Shown here: positions 19,836 through 31,646 of the stretch, piece after piece
How positions within the stretch are numbered: position 1 is the stretch's first letter
How the letters are laid out: each line of letters begins with the position of its first letter
Source of the DNA: Amorphophallus konjac
Taxonomy: Eukaryota; Streptophyta; Magnoliopsida; Alismatales; Araceae
Assembly: GCA_022559845.1 (NCBI GenBank)
Contig: CM040125.1
Span: forward strand, 199,184,102-199,248,101
Direction: 5' to 3'
DNA: 64,000 nucleotides
Translations under genes and position numbers: made by a program
The notes under the pieces: model-generated
Told to the model about the DNA's origin: nothing
Seen by the model: the letters and a program-made list of their open reading frames with translations, nothing else
Database searches by the model: none

Positions 19836-22800
19836 ATGGCTTCCGACTCTTCTGCTGCGGCTTCCATGACTATGGGAGCGAGTTCATCGGCTCAGCCGGA
19901 CATATCTCGGGCTTCAGTCAACTGGCTGAATGTGAATAGTCTGAGCTTCGGCTATAACCAGATCGCCACTGTTGATGAGTCCTCTGATTCCGAGACTGAC
20001 ACAGTGCCGTCTTCTGGAGTCTATTCTTCCACAGAAGGGATTGATTTCAGAAGGGCTGCCGACTACCGTCCGGACCTGCCGAAGGATCGCCATCTGCTGC
20101 CATTTATCCGGACCTTCACCATAGGCGGAATGAGGGATTTCCTGCTTGCTCGGTCTGTGGAAGCGGCAATACTGGCTGATAGAGATAGCATGAAGGGTTC
20201 TGTTTATCGAGCCCGAGCTATATATCTCCCAGGCGAGCAGAGGGACTGGAATGCCGTGCTGGGCATTTCTGAATTAGAGCCGGAGAAGAAGATGCTAACC
20301 CGAGCTCCAGAGTTTACCCCGGTAAGGTGGGACCATGCAGCCGGTCGCATCCATCGATAGAAGCCCAACTTTGGACTTTTTCTAGCTCCTGTGAAGTGGG
20401 GTTACAGGGACGAGCCATTCATTCTGAACTGTCTGGCCATTCAATTTAAATATCAGCTAGTTGCCGGCTGGTTTGGAGATGCTAAAGTGACAGATGCCCA
20501 TCTCTTCAGGGTAGGAGCAGTGGAGTTTACAGAATTTGTCTTGAAGGAATACGCCCCTTTACTGATTAGAGCTGGGGTATATCATAGGGTATTTGCCTCC
20601 AGGTTCCGCTATCCCATCTCTCGGGGATTATGTTGCGGCATGCTTGAAGTGTTCTGCCCACAGTTTAATACGTTCTATACAGCAGAAGGTGAGACTTCTC
20701 TCGATCTTTGGAGTCTTGCGTAGCTTTCAGGCCTGCCTATAGATGGGGAGCCATATGAGGAGGTCTGTCTAGACGACTCTGTAAAGGACGCCTCTGATGG
20801 AGAGGGCAGATATTCCTTCGGCTACGCATACCGATACTTGATGAAGGCTTATCGGACCATTTGTCTGGCCTATAGCAGGGGATCTTCCAAAGGATATCAA
20901 CCCCGGGAAAAGAGCAGTAGGGTGAGAGTCCGTGTAGGACAGTGGATACAGTACTTCTTCGGGGGTCCCTTGAAGTATACAGACTTCCCTTCCGTGGGAC
21001 CGACTCCCAGTAAGCAGATCAGGGCCCCTCGTTATAAATCAGCATTGCCGGCTTCACTGCACCGAGTAGGTGTAGATGGCCCGAACCCAGCAGGGGTTGA
21101 CCTCATTACTCATTGTGCAGCTTATTTGACCTTCTGGCTATGCACTTTCGCTCTCCCCCAAGGGGACGAGACGACTATCAAACCGGAGGCTATATATCCG
21201 GCCTGTCAGATGGCCTGGGGGATGAGACTATCTCTGTGCCCGGCGGCTTTGTGTTTAATTTACAAATCGCTGGGAGATTTGCATAGACATCGGGTTCCCC
21301 GTTCCTTACGGACTGTAGGTCCATTTCATTTCTTCAATGCTTGGGTTTGCAGCATTTTCTCCAAGCTGGCCCTGAGAACTTTGCAGTCAGACACACTGCT
21401 CCCTCGGATGATTGAGTTTGCTAGCGCCGAACCCGGTCTTTTCTCAGAGCAACTGTTTAAGATTAGGGGCAGGTTGACAAGAGTGCTTGTAGATGCTCCT
21501 GGCAGCATTCATTTTTGGAGCTTGGCAGCAGGTTCGGCTCCTTTAGTAGACCCTCAGAGGGAATGCAAAATGGAGGAGGTAGAAGTTTATGTCCATCCTG
21601 TTTCGGGGGCCAATGCCACCCGGCCCATATTAGAACCAGAACTGGTAAGGTGGGCTATGGCTATTCGACCCAGTGTATTGGTCTTCAGGAAGGGAGGCTT
21701 GCTCATTTTGGAGCCCTATTACCCCTTCCGTTTTAGCAGGAACTTTGGCTACGATCAGCATATTCCTCCATCAGTTGCTCAGTTCCCTTTGGACAGTCGT
21801 GCCAAGCATGGGTCCTCCATTGCCAGTGACGGTCGGATATGGTGGGATTTCTTTCATCGCCGAGAGGGCGTAACTTTCAGGGTCCCGACCGTTTCTAATC
21901 ATATTCCCCGGGTCACATCAGAATACATCAAGTGGTGGAATACTCGCACCAATTTTTATAAGGATGGCAGAGGCGCCTTCTGGGATGTGGCCGAGCGCTC
22001 TTTCTTAAAGCGGCAATCAGGGCCTGTATTTGAAATTGATGAGGTTCATCTGAAAAGGCTCTATTCACAGCATCCGAGGGAGGCGGACACATATATCGCC
22101 AGGCGTCGGTCCTTAAAAGAGGAAGGCTCTGAAATACCCACTCCTGTATTTTCTGAGATCAATGAAGATGCTCTAACAAAGGACCTGAGGCAACTGGGCC
22201 ACATAGGGAGTATTCATGTGGAGGTGCAGTATCCATTTCCCCCGGAGGAGCCTCTCCCTACAGCAGCCCCCTGGAGGGGCCCGGTGGACAAATTTCACCC
22301 TTATAGGACGTTTGTGAGGAGGGAAGACTGCACCCAGACGTATTATCAGCACACCTCTTGGCTTTTTGTACTGTTGAATGTTCACAGGCTGTCAGTAGAG
22401 AACCCGATGGCTGACATTCTGAATAAGCCGCTTTTCATTTCTTTTCATTATGTTGACGGCTGGTGCATGGATTATCTCGGCCTCTTTCATTCCCTCGACT
22501 TCCATGGACATAAAGACTTGGCTGCCTTGACAGAGAAGTGCCAGACCATCGGTGACGTATGCTGGCTCGTGAAGGAGGCTGCTTCCCGCTCGAAGGAGGT
22601 GGCTTATCTGTATTGGCCGCTTTCCACCTTTTATGACGGCCCAGCAGGTATGACCCTTCCTGTGCACTCATGGCGTCTTTCTTTTATTGTTATGTTTTGC
22701 ATCTGTCGACTATGACTGCCTTTCTTGTGTCTTGCACAGATAGACCGGACATAAAATGGCAGGGACTTTACAGGAAGATTATTGCTCAGGCTGAGAAGCC

Positions 22801-25026
22801 TGCTTACTTTGAAATTCCTGCAGCGGCACCTACGACCACTCCCTTGCCTCTGGGCAAGAAGAGGAAGCCTTCTATGGTGAAAGCTGCAGTTGTCAAGGCC
22901 AAGAGGGCCAAAGTTGTTCGGGTCCAGCAGTCAGCTCCAGTTGCGACGGACGCCGGGACCCCTCTTCCAGACATCCCTTCTTTTGACGAGTTCAGGTCTC
23001 AGAGGGAGGCTGCTCAGGAACCTGCCGAGAGTGGCGGTAAATATCTTGCAGATGCAATCTTCATTATTTTCTTGACTGATCTTTTAAGGCGTCCTTCGAG
23101 ACTAAGCTTCTCTTTATCTGATACAGCCCCGGAGCAGGTTGCAGTGCCTGCAGAGAGGGACACGAGGCTGCCTTCTCCTACCCCGGCTGGCGAGGAGGAG
23201 GGTAAATGTGCTCTCTCATCTTTTCTCTTTATACTTTTGTTGTTATTCTTTTTCATTATATCCCTCAGAGTTCCCATTTTGTTGAGGTGACAGTCAGAGA
23301 GCCGACTGGGGCTACGATAGCAGTGGGAGAGTCGTCTCATCCGCAAGAAAGTGAAAGGACTCAAACAAAATAGAGCCCTATTCTGGCCAGACGCATAATC
23401 ACCCGGTCTGCATCCCGGCATGCTCTAGAGGCGACCTCGCAGCACATAGCTAGAGTGGAGATATCCTCGGGCAGCTCCGAGACCGTCCCTGATAATGAGG
23501 AGGAAGTGACCTTCAGCGGCAGCGAGGAGGAAATCCAAAAATCAGAAGCCCTGCCTGTATTTACAAAAGGTCTCCCGCCCTTTCAGCCTCCTAAACTGTT
23601 GATGCTATCTTCTGAGGAGGAATTGCAAGAGAAGTTTGCCGGGCTCGACACTGAGGTCGACATAACCCCTCCATTTGTTGCTTCAACTACGGAGCTTTCT
23701 CCCCTTTTATCTCATCTTGAGGATATAGACCCCACTTCAAAGGTAAGCTTCCCTTTTTTGTTTACTGTTCTATTTATTTTCTTCCATCCATTGATGAGGA
23801 TCATTCTGCTTTGTCCTCAGGACCCTGTCACTACCAGCTCAGATGTGGCCGCAGTCTCCATGGATGTCTCATCTGCAGATTTGATCATCATCCCTGCTTT
23901 ACCTTCAACTTGCATGGAAATTTCTGAGGTTATTCGCCCCGTGCCAGTGAGAATACAATCCTCAACTGACTTAACATCACTGGACTTGGGATCATCAGGA
24001 GAGATTTCCATCCCTGTCAGGGCCTCAGAGTTCAGAGCCGAAGTAGACCCAGCTAGAAGCTCCGCCTTTATACCAGCCGCCGTAATGTTGATTGCGCCCG
24101 AATCAGCAGTCCCTGCCACAGTGGCTATAGAGACTGGATCTCTGCCTCTACAGACTAGGGACCTTTCGCCCCCATTATCAGAAAGAGTAGCTGAAGATGA
24201 AGCCCTTATTCAGGAGACTCATGAAGAGATAGCTCCATCATTCATTGGTCCTCCCTCCGCGGATGTTCAAGCCATAGCACCCGAGACAGCGGTGGAGGAG
24301 GAATCTTCAGCTCAGCCAGAGAGCACAGAGAGGGACCAACCAATTCTTCCAGCGGATTTGCCGTCTTCATCCTCTCAGCCGGATGTTGCACTGTGGGCAG
24401 ACATTGATGGCGAGGTGACTTTCGAAGTAGCTCCAGCCCCTTCTCCTGGCTTCGCTTCATCCGAGAGTTTCGTCTGGCAAAATCTGGACATGCTGCGCCA
24501 GCTGGTGGAGTCCCAGCCCAGACTGACTTATCTGCGACTGAAGGAGATAGCCGAGCGTTTCACCGCTGGTCTGCAGGCGATGGGCTGTCCCATGGAAATA
24601 TGGGCCCAGCGGGTTTTATTGTTGTTAAAGTTTATACATCGCCGGGACTTCTTGGCACATATTATGTCTAACAGACTGGCAGCTTTGAAGTTGCAAAGGA
24701 AGGAGTGCAAATCTGAGCTAGAGAAGAGGGACTCTGTTCTTCAGGAGCGCCAATGCCAACTGCAGTCTCTGGCACAGCGGGAGCAGTTCGTGCGCAGCCG
24801 GATAACCATCCTGGAGGCTGAACTGTCTGACCTCCAGGCTGAACTGTCGCAGATAACAACTTCTCGGCCGTAGCTTGCGGAGGAAGTAGCTCTGTTGGAG
24901 GGGCAGGTGGCCTCCTTTCAGGACGAGTCTGCTCGGCTACAGGAGGAGGAGGCTCGACTTCATGAGCTGGGGGCTGCCCCGCATGTAGGGCTTCTGGCCT
25001 TCGAAGACATATTCCGGCGCCCGTGA
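19836..25026 (+). pseudogene. Plant mobile domain (PMD) gene captured by element C, antisense to pol
   Basis: One continuous coding path on the plus strand. Exon 1 (19836-22647) begins MASDSSAAAS. Its conserved block includes FFGGPLKYTDF, LTFWLCTFALPQGDET and MAWGMRLSLCPAALCLIYKSL, and EGETSLDLW...LSGLPIDGEPYEE precedes it; these are the pattern of the plant mobile domain. Four phase-consistent GT-AG introns follow: 22648-22739, 23037-23126, 23202-23293 and 23743-23820 (92, 90, 92 and 78 nt). The tail has basic stretches (GKKRKP, KAKRAK), an acidic Ser/Pro-rich region and a coiled coil (about 24680-25020), ending in TGA at 25024-25026. Four in-frame TAG codons interrupt it (20358, 20721, 23371, 24871). 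PMD proteins act in plant gene silencing and development, and PMD genes are known from transposons. The function here is unknown and the copy is probably dead. Confidence 0.82.
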
Positions 25027-25186
25027 ATATCTGTTTCCCCCTTTTTGTAATACAATTCCCCCTCAGGGGCCCTTCTTGTATTCCCTTTTTTTTATTCAAT
25101 GGAAAGGAATCTTTACACCAGTCTTATATGTGGTTTGTTCTTAACTTATCGCACCGTCAATATTTCACGGTGATTTGGCAGCGATT

Positions 25187-26335
25187 TCAGCGGTCCCTAT
25201 GGGAGTAGCCCGTACCTAGCAGGAGAGCGTCCACCCCTTCAGAGAAAGGATGGGGAACTCGCTCCACCGCGTGATGGCCTCCGGGGGGCGCTTTAAACCA
25301 AATTTTTTTGGTGGTAGCACACGTCCTTCTTGGCCATACGTGCCACAAGGGAGATGGCTTGCAGGAATGTGAACGAAGAGGCTCAGAGCACAATCCGGAA
25401 CGGGCGAATGGTCCGTCCCGGGCAGGTTTCAAAGCTAGTCGAGGCGATGTGCCAATCGACCAGTATATGATTTCATCATCGACGTTGGGTTTATATCGAT
25501 GCAAAGAAGCTTTACAAGTTTCATCAGAGTAGACGTAAGGTCTAGACTGGGTAGAGGTTATCACAGGTGGGACATTGAAGGGTGCATGGTTTTCATCAGG
25601 ACAGACGTAGGATCTGAACTGGATAGGATTTCATCATTGATTGGGCTAGGTGCCAGTCGATCAATAGCTAGTTTCATCATCGATATTGGGTTTATATCGA
25701 TGCAAAGAAAGTGTTATAAGTTTCATCAGAATAGCCAAAATGCCTAAACTGGCAGGGTTTTAATTGGACATGGTTTCATCACTGATCGGGCGAGGTGTCA
25801 GTCGATCAGTGGTTGGTTTCATCGTCGATATGGGGCCTATATCGACGCAAAGAGTTTCATAGGTTTCATCAGTATAGACGTAAGGTCTAAACCGGATAGA
25901 GGATCTCATCATTGATCGGGCGAGGTGCCGGTCGATCAACGGTGGGACGTATGTAGAGGTGTAGGTCTCGTCAGGACGGACGTAAGGTCTATTCCAGTAG
26001 GTTTTATCGCGGGTGGGACTTTGCCAAGAAATACGTAGGTTTCATCAGGATAGACGTAGGGTCTATCCTGGTATGGTTTCATCGTTGACCGGGCAAGGAG
26101 CCGATCGATCAAGGGAAGGTTCAGGAGTTTGATCAGGACAGACGTAAGGTCTTAACTCGCCAAGCTTTATCGGAACGATGACCGGTTTTATTGTTGGTGG
26201 GATATGTGAAAAGAGGGTATGTAGATTTCATCAGGGTAGACGTAAGGTCTATCTCGGAAAGGCTTTATCATCGGTGGGGCATAGAGCCAGATGACCGACG
26301 GAAGGCCTCGTCAGTGAAGGGTAGGTGAAGGCAAC
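25187..26335 (-). repeat. Degenerate tandem repeat downstream of the PMD gene, first block
   Basis: Irregular repeats built from TTTCATCAGGATAGACGT, AAGGTCTAAACTGGATAGG and CGATCGGGCGAGGTGCC-type words, spaced about 60-110 bp. No coding domain is present, and stops occur in all frames. Confidence 0.8.
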
Positions 26336-26354
26336 GTGCTGGTTGGCATGGAAC

Positions 26355-26640
26355 TTCTGACTTACCACATTACCGACCCAAGCGCCCTTTCGGGTTTTGG
26401 CCAGAGCCAGCCCCCTCTTGCTTTTGCCCACGCGTCCTTTCAGATTTTCACGTGGTGGGGTACCCAATTTTGCCTGCAATGCCCTTTCGAGTTTTCACCA
26501 CAGCTGGGTTTTAGCCATTTTTACCCTTGTCCAGAATGCCTGAACAAGTATGGCGGGGTATCTCTATTTTTAACCCCATTTCTATATATGTACTTTTTTT
26601 TCGTTTTCTTTCTCTTTTCTTTTTCATTGTCTTTTCTGGG
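26355..26640. repeat. Long direct repeat, copy 1
   Basis: About 280 bp starting CACCACATTACCGACCCAAG (26364 region) and ending in a TATATAT(G/A)TACTTTTTTTT stretch. The second copy is at 27560-27840. Each is built from a shorter unit GCCCTTTCGGGTTTTCAC repeated about four times. Confidence 0.88.
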
Positions 26641-26659
26641 ATCAGAACTTTCATCCTAT

Positions 26660-27545
26660 GAACCATGGCGCCATATGTTTATTGTGGACACACGATCATT
26701 GATGTGGGTGTCAACATCAATGCAAAGGGAAGTAGGGTTTCATGATCTATCCAGACGAAAGGTCCGAATTGATTTAGAGGATATAAATAGCAGCTCGGGC
26801 ACGAGGCCGTTTGCTGAGAATATGAGTTTCATCGTTAATGTGCGGTTTAACATTAACGCAAAGGGATAGAGTTTCATGATCTATCCAGACGGATGGTCTG
26901 AATAGATTCAAAGAGCAGTGTTGTGCTATGTCAGAGCAGACGGAAGGTCTACCCTGGATGGGTCTTAGCGTCGATCAGGCAGCGTGCCAATCGATTGATA
27001 GCAAGTTTCATCATTGGTATTGGCACATACCAAAGCAAGGATTTCATATGCTTCATCAGGATAGACGTAGGGTCTAAACTGGGTAGGGTTTTATCATTGA
27101 TATTAGGCGAGGTGCCAATCGATCAATGGCGGGTTTCATCATCGGTATTGGATTTATACCAATGCGAAGAGTTCATGGATTTCATCAGGATAGACGGAAG
27201 GTCTAAACTGGATAGGTTTCATCATAGATCGGGTAGTGCGCCAATCGATCAACATCGGGTTTCATCACGGCAGGCCGTAAAGAGACCGGTAGACCTAGTA
27301 GGAATAGACGTAAGGTCTAAGCTGGATGGGTTTAATCGTGGTGGGTCTTAGACAGAAACAAGTGGAAGTGTTTTATCAGAACAAACGGAAGGTCTATCCT
27401 GAGGTGGGCTTATTATTGAGGGAGATTTTTCTTGAGCAATACATGAAAGCTTCAACAGAATAGACGTAAGGTCCATTCCGGATGGGTTTAATCGTTGATC
27501 GAGCAAGGCGCCGGTCGATCGACGAGGAGTTTTATGGTGGGAGGT
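26660..27545 (-). repeat. Degenerate tandem repeat, second block
   Basis: Continues the TTTCATCAGGATAGACG/AAGGTCTA/CAATCGATCAA word family between the two long direct repeats. The block plus the long repeat form a higher-order unit of about 1.2 kb. Confidence 0.78.
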
Positions 27546-27559
27546 GAGGCTTTCTTTGG

Positions 27560-27840
27560 AATCACCACATTACCGACCCAAGCGCCCTTTCGGGTTTTCA
27601 CCGGAGCCAGCCCCCTCTTGCTTTTACCCACGCGACCTTTCGGGTTTTCACGTGGCGGGGTACCCGATTTTGCCTGCGGTGCCCTTTCAGGTTTTCACTA
27701 CAGCTGGGTTTTGGGCCATTTTTGCCCTTGTCCAGAATGCCTGAACAAGTCTGGCGGGGTATCTCTATTTTTAACCCCATTTTTTATATATATACTTTTT
27801 TTTGTTCTTTTCTTCTTCCTTCCTCTTTTTTCTTTTAGAG
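27560..27840. repeat. Long direct repeat, copy 2
   Basis: Near-identical to 26355-26640 by eye, with scattered substitutions. Confidence 0.88.
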
Positions 27841-27871
27841 GGTGACAGGTCGGAATGCCACCAGCTCAAGA

Positions 27872-28172
27872 TGAGGGTAGGTTGGTTAGGGCGGAGCGCC
27901 ACTAGATCGGGAAATGGGTGCAGCTTGGCTAGGGCGGAGTGCCGCTATACCAAGAAAAGGGTGTAGCTTGGCTAGGGCGGAGTGCCACTAGATCAAGGAC
28001 AGGGGTAGCTTGGTTAGGGTGGAGTACCACTAGACCAAGAAAAGGGTAGCTCGGTTAGGGCGGAGTGCCGCTAGACCAAGGAAAGGGTAGCTTGGTTAGG
28101 GCGGAGTGCCGCTAGACTAAGGAAGGGTGTAGCTTGGTTAGGGCGGAGTGCCACTAGGCCAAGGAAAGAGTC
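27872..28172 (-). repeat. 42-bp minisatellite beside the C integrase end
   Basis: Seven tandem copies of about 42 bp with core GCTTGGTTAGGGCGGAGTGC then CGCTAGACCAAGGAAAGGGTA. The array stops about 15 bp from the integrase stop codon. Confidence 0.92.
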
Positions 28173-28184
28173 GATTTTGCTCGA

Positions 28185-29066
28185 TTACTCGGGGAATGTC
28201 GGTTGTGCTGTATGATACAGCTTCAGATGTCTTCCGTTGAGTGGTGAGAATTGGATTTCCCCTCGATGGTTAACAACCACGTAGGCCCCTCCTTCGTAGA
28301 CCCTCTGTATCACATAAGGACCTTCCCAATTAGCATTCAGCTTTCCTTTTGGGTTGGACGCCATGACTTCTTTTTTCTTGACCATGACGAGGCCGCCTTT
28401 CTTGAATTCTCATCCTCTTACGAGTTTGTTGAATGCAGTGGCCATGAGGGCCTGATACATTTGGATACTCTTCTGAGCTCGGAGGCGCTTCCCTTCCAAT
28501 TCAGCCAGTTCTTCTAGTCTTCTTTCTACATTGGTCTGTTCGCCACGGGCCAGGCCATATTGGACTGCCACTCTGAGTGACGGGACTTCCAGCTCTAGCA
28601 GAACCACTGCCTCTGAGCCGTATACCAGCGAGTATGGTGAGCACCCTGTAGGTGTCTTGAAGACAGTGCGGTATGCCCACAGAGCTTCATACATTTTCTC
28701 TTCCCAGTCCTTCTTATTGGAACCGACGACCTTGGCCAGCAAGGTGCAGAGAGTCTTGTTAAAAGCCTCTGCCAATCCGTTTGCCTGTGGATTGTAAGGA
28801 TTGGAGGTCCTCCATTCGATCTTATATTTCTCAGCAAGCCGATAGACCTTCTGATTTCTGAAATGACTTCCATTGTCGGATATTATTCGACTGGGGATCC
28901 TGAACCGGAAGATAATGTTCTATCTGATGAATCTGGCGACCAATTCACCAGTCACTTCTCTTAATGCTATAGCCTCCGCCCATCGGGAGAAGTAATCCGT
29001 TATGGCCAGTATGTACTTATGTCCGGCCGAGGAAGTCGGCAGTGGCCCGACTACATCAGTTCCCCA
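28185..29066 (-). pseudogene. pol: Element C integrase core and C-terminus
   Basis: Continues the frame of the pol segment 29067-31529 beyond a TAA. It has the rve core (second acidic block as SDNGSHF; GLAEAFNKTL with the final Glu), then ALWAYRTVFKTPTG and LVYGSEAV, and a C-terminal NWEGPYVIQRVY motif of the GPY/F type. Further stops are TAG at 28920-28922 and TGA at 28410-28412, the latter where a Trp is usual. Ends TAA at 28185-28187. The broken frame cannot give integrase. Confidence 0.88.
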
Positions 29067-31529
29067 TTATGCAAATGGCCAGCTGGGAACTGTAGGGTGC
29101 AGAGTCGTAGGAGGCCTTCTAGGCACAGTAGCATGCTCCTGGCATTTCTGGCATGATTTTGCAAACTTACAGCAGTCTTCAAACATGGTGGGCCAATAGT
29201 AGCCCAGCTTCTTGATTTCTATCTTCATCTTGGGACCATCCTGGTGGGCACCTGCTGTCCCAGCATGTGTTTCTTTCATCGCTTGCCAGGCTTCCTCAGT
29301 GGACAGACAGCGGAGTAGAATCTTCTTGCGTGCATCTGCCATTATTCGGAACAAAATTCCATTCCTGAGTTCATAAGAATCTTTGATTCTTAGGAGTTTC
29401 ATCTTTTCTTCTCTTTTCTGCGGCAGTTGTTGGTGTAGAAACCACTGCAGCAAGTGTTGTCTCCAATCAGACGCTTGTTCTGTGCTGATGGTGGCAACCT
29501 CATCTTCTTCGGGGCACTCTTCTAGCATACTGGGGACTTGCCGCCGGTTCATAATGACAATATTCAGTGTCTTATTTGGTGGGACTGCTAGTGAGCTGGC
29601 CAGCTTCGTCAGTGCATCAGCCTGGGCATTGTGTCCACGGCCCACATGCTTGAGCTCAATATGGTAGAATTTCTCCATGAGGCGCACAGCTTTTTGGTGG
29701 TAGGGATTCAGTTCTGGCTTCCACACTTCGAACTCCCCTTGGATCTGTTTTATTATCAACATCGAATCGTCGAATACTTGAAGCATTTGGATACCCATGC
29801 TGAGGCTGATATATAGCCCGATTATCAGAGCTTCATACTCGGCCTCATTATTGGTGCAGGGCTTGTTTATAGAACAGGAAGTATGCACGACCTCCCCTTC
29901 TGGCGATTTCAGCACAATACCGGCTCCAGCCCGTATTTTGGTCTTTCCATCAGAGTTTGTCTCTGTTCTGGATACTCCATCAAAGAATAGTTGCCACATA
30001 ACTGACTGGGTCTGGCAGGCCTCGAGTGTCTCATCATCGGGTAACTCGATCCTTAGCATATCATTTTCCGGCACAGGATGCTCTGCGAAGAAATCAGCCA
30101 CGGCCTGTCCTTTTATCGCCCTCTGGGGTGTGTAGGTAATATCGAATTCCATCATAATCACTACCCATTTGCCCAACCGGCCCTTCAGTACTGGCGGACT
30201 CAATATGTATTTGAGCAGATCTACTGTAGATATCAATCTGACTTCATGTGACAACATATAGTGTCGGAGCTTTTTGACAGCAAAGACTAGTGCCAAGCAG
30301 GTCTTTTCTATGTAGCTGTAGCTTTCTTCAGTTCTAATCAGCCTCCTACTCAGATAGTATAAGGCTTGTTCTTTGCCTTCTTCATTTATCTGTGCCAGCA
30401 TTGCCCCGAGGGAACAGTATGTGGCCGCGATATACGGTATCAAGGGCCTGCCCTTAATTGGTGCCCCCAGCACCGGAGGGGTCTTGAGATATTCTTTCAG
30501 CTTATCAAAGGCTTCCTGACAGCCATCGTCCCAGAGGAACAAAACATCTTTCATCATGAGCTTGTGAAAGGGATGGCATCTTCCCGACAGATTTGATATA
30601 AATCGTCGGATATAGGCCAGACGCCCTTGCAGAGATCTCAGCTCGGACAGATTCCTTGGTGGAGGGAGCTCCTGGATAGCCCTAATCTTGGCTGGGTCGA
30701 TTTCAATGCCCCTATGCCGGATAATAAACCTGAGGAATTTTCCACTGGACACGCCGAAGGCGCATTTCATAGGATTCATCTTGAGTTCATATTTGCGCAG
30801 CCTCTGGAATACTACCCTTAGGTCTTGCAAATGGTCTTCTCTTCTTTTAGTTTTTACTACCAAATCATCAATGTAGCACTCTACTCTCTTGAAGAGCAAA
30901 TCATCAAAGATCTTGGTCATAGCTCTTTGGTAGGTAGCGCCGGCATTCTTGAGGCCAAATGGCATCCTTTTGTAGTGGAATATCCCCTTCGGGGTACGGA
31001 ATGCAGTGTGCACTCTATCTTCCTCAGCAATCCAGATTTGGTTGTATCCGGATGACCCATCCATAAATGATAGAGCCTCATGACCAGTAGTCGCATCGAT
31101 CATCACTTCAGTGATTGGCACTGGAAAGTCATCTTTCGGGCAAGCCTTATTAAGGTCCCGGAAATCAACACATATTCTAATCTGCCCATTCTTCTTCTTT
31201 ACGGGCACTATGTTGGATAACCATGTAGTATACTGATTTTCTTCAGCAAAGCCTACATCAATCAGCTTGTCAACCTCTTTGTTTATCTGATTTATTAATT
31301 CAGGGTGCATTCTCCTGGAAGGCCGCTTTACAGGGCTAGCCTCTGGGTTTATTGCCAATCGGTGCTGCGCCACATCAGAACTCAGTCCTGGCATTTCATC
31401 ATATGTCCATGCAAAGTAGTCTCGGAATTCTTTCAAGAACTGTATATACTGTTCCCTGGTAGCTGGCTCCAGCAGTGCACTGAGGAATGTCGGCCTTGGC
31501 TCATCTGCGGTCCCCAGATTTATTTCCAC
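29067..31529 (-). CDS. pol: Element C pol: RT, RNase H, archaeal-type RNase H, integrase N-terminus
   Basis: 820 residues. RT: TTWLSNIVPVKKKNGQIRIC, DFRDLNKACP, SFMDGSSGYNQIW, MPFGLKNAGATYQR and the catalytic box YIDD. RNase H follows (CLALVFAVKKLRHYML), then a second RNase H (LFFDGVSR, NNEAEYEALIIGL, ADALTKLASS), the Tat signature. The frame ends in the integrase zinc domain (THAGTAGAHQ and CQKCQEH) at a TAA (29067-29069). An acidic stretch upstream (to 31647) is open in the same frame, so the Met at 31529 is not necessarily the start. RT itself is uninterrupted. Confidence 0.93.
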   Translation of the reverse strand: MEINLGTADEPRPTFLSALLEPATREQYIQFLKEFRDYFAWTYDEMPGLSSDVAQHRLAINPEASPVKRPSRRMHPELINQINKEVDKLIDVGFAEENQYTTWLSNIVPVKKKNGQIRICVDFRDLNKACPKDDFPVPITEVMIDATTGHEALSFMDGSSGYNQIWIAEEDRVHTAFRTPKGIFHYKRMPFGLKNAGATYQRAMTKIFDDLLFKRVECYIDDLVVKTKRREDHLQDLRVVFQRLRKYELKMNPMKCAFGVSSGKFLRFIIRHRGIEIDPAKIRAIQELPPPRNLSELRSLQGRLAYIRRFISNLSGRCHPFHKLMMKDVLFLWDDGCQEAFDKLKEYLKTPPVLGAPIKGRPLIPYIAATYCSLGAMLAQINEEGKEQALYYLSRRLIRTEESYSYIEKTCLALVFAVKKLRHYMLSHEVRLISTVDLLKYILSPPVLKGRLGKWVVIMMEFDITYTPQRAIKGQAVADFFAEHPVPENDMLRIELPDDETLEACQTQSVMWQLFFDGVSRTETNSDGKTKIRAGAGIVLKSPEGEVVHTSCSINKPCTNNEAEYEALIIGLYISLSMGIQMLQVFDDSMLIIKQIQGEFEVWKPELNPYHQKAVRLMEKFYHIELKHVGRGHNAQADALTKLASSLAVPPNKTLNIVIMNRRQVPSMLEECPEEDEVATISTEQASDWRQHLLQWFLHQQLPQKREEKMKLLRIKDSYELRNGILFRIMADARKKILLRCLSTEEAWQAMKETHAGTAGAHQDGPKMKIEIKKLGYYWPTMFEDCCKFAKSCQKCQEHATVPRRPPTTLHPTVPSWPFA

Positions 31530-31646
31530 AAGCTCATCGACGGTGGCCTGAACTCCATCTTCGACCTCGGGCGGGGCTTCTTGCAGGTCAATGAAGCCTC
31601 CCGGGATATAATGTTCTTCAGTTACATGATTCTCTGTTTCATCATA

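Noticed and set aside
20322..20396. An extra 75-nt intron removing the first TAG of the PMD gene
   Set aside because: A GT-AG pair in phase exists, but the sequence between is open apart from the TAG and reads like PMD protein; kept only as an alternative.
19836..24873. Recoding of TAG as an amino acid, given the excess of TAG stops
   Set aside because: TGA and TAA also occur in C, A and D, frameshifts are present, and deamination of CAG is a simpler cause.
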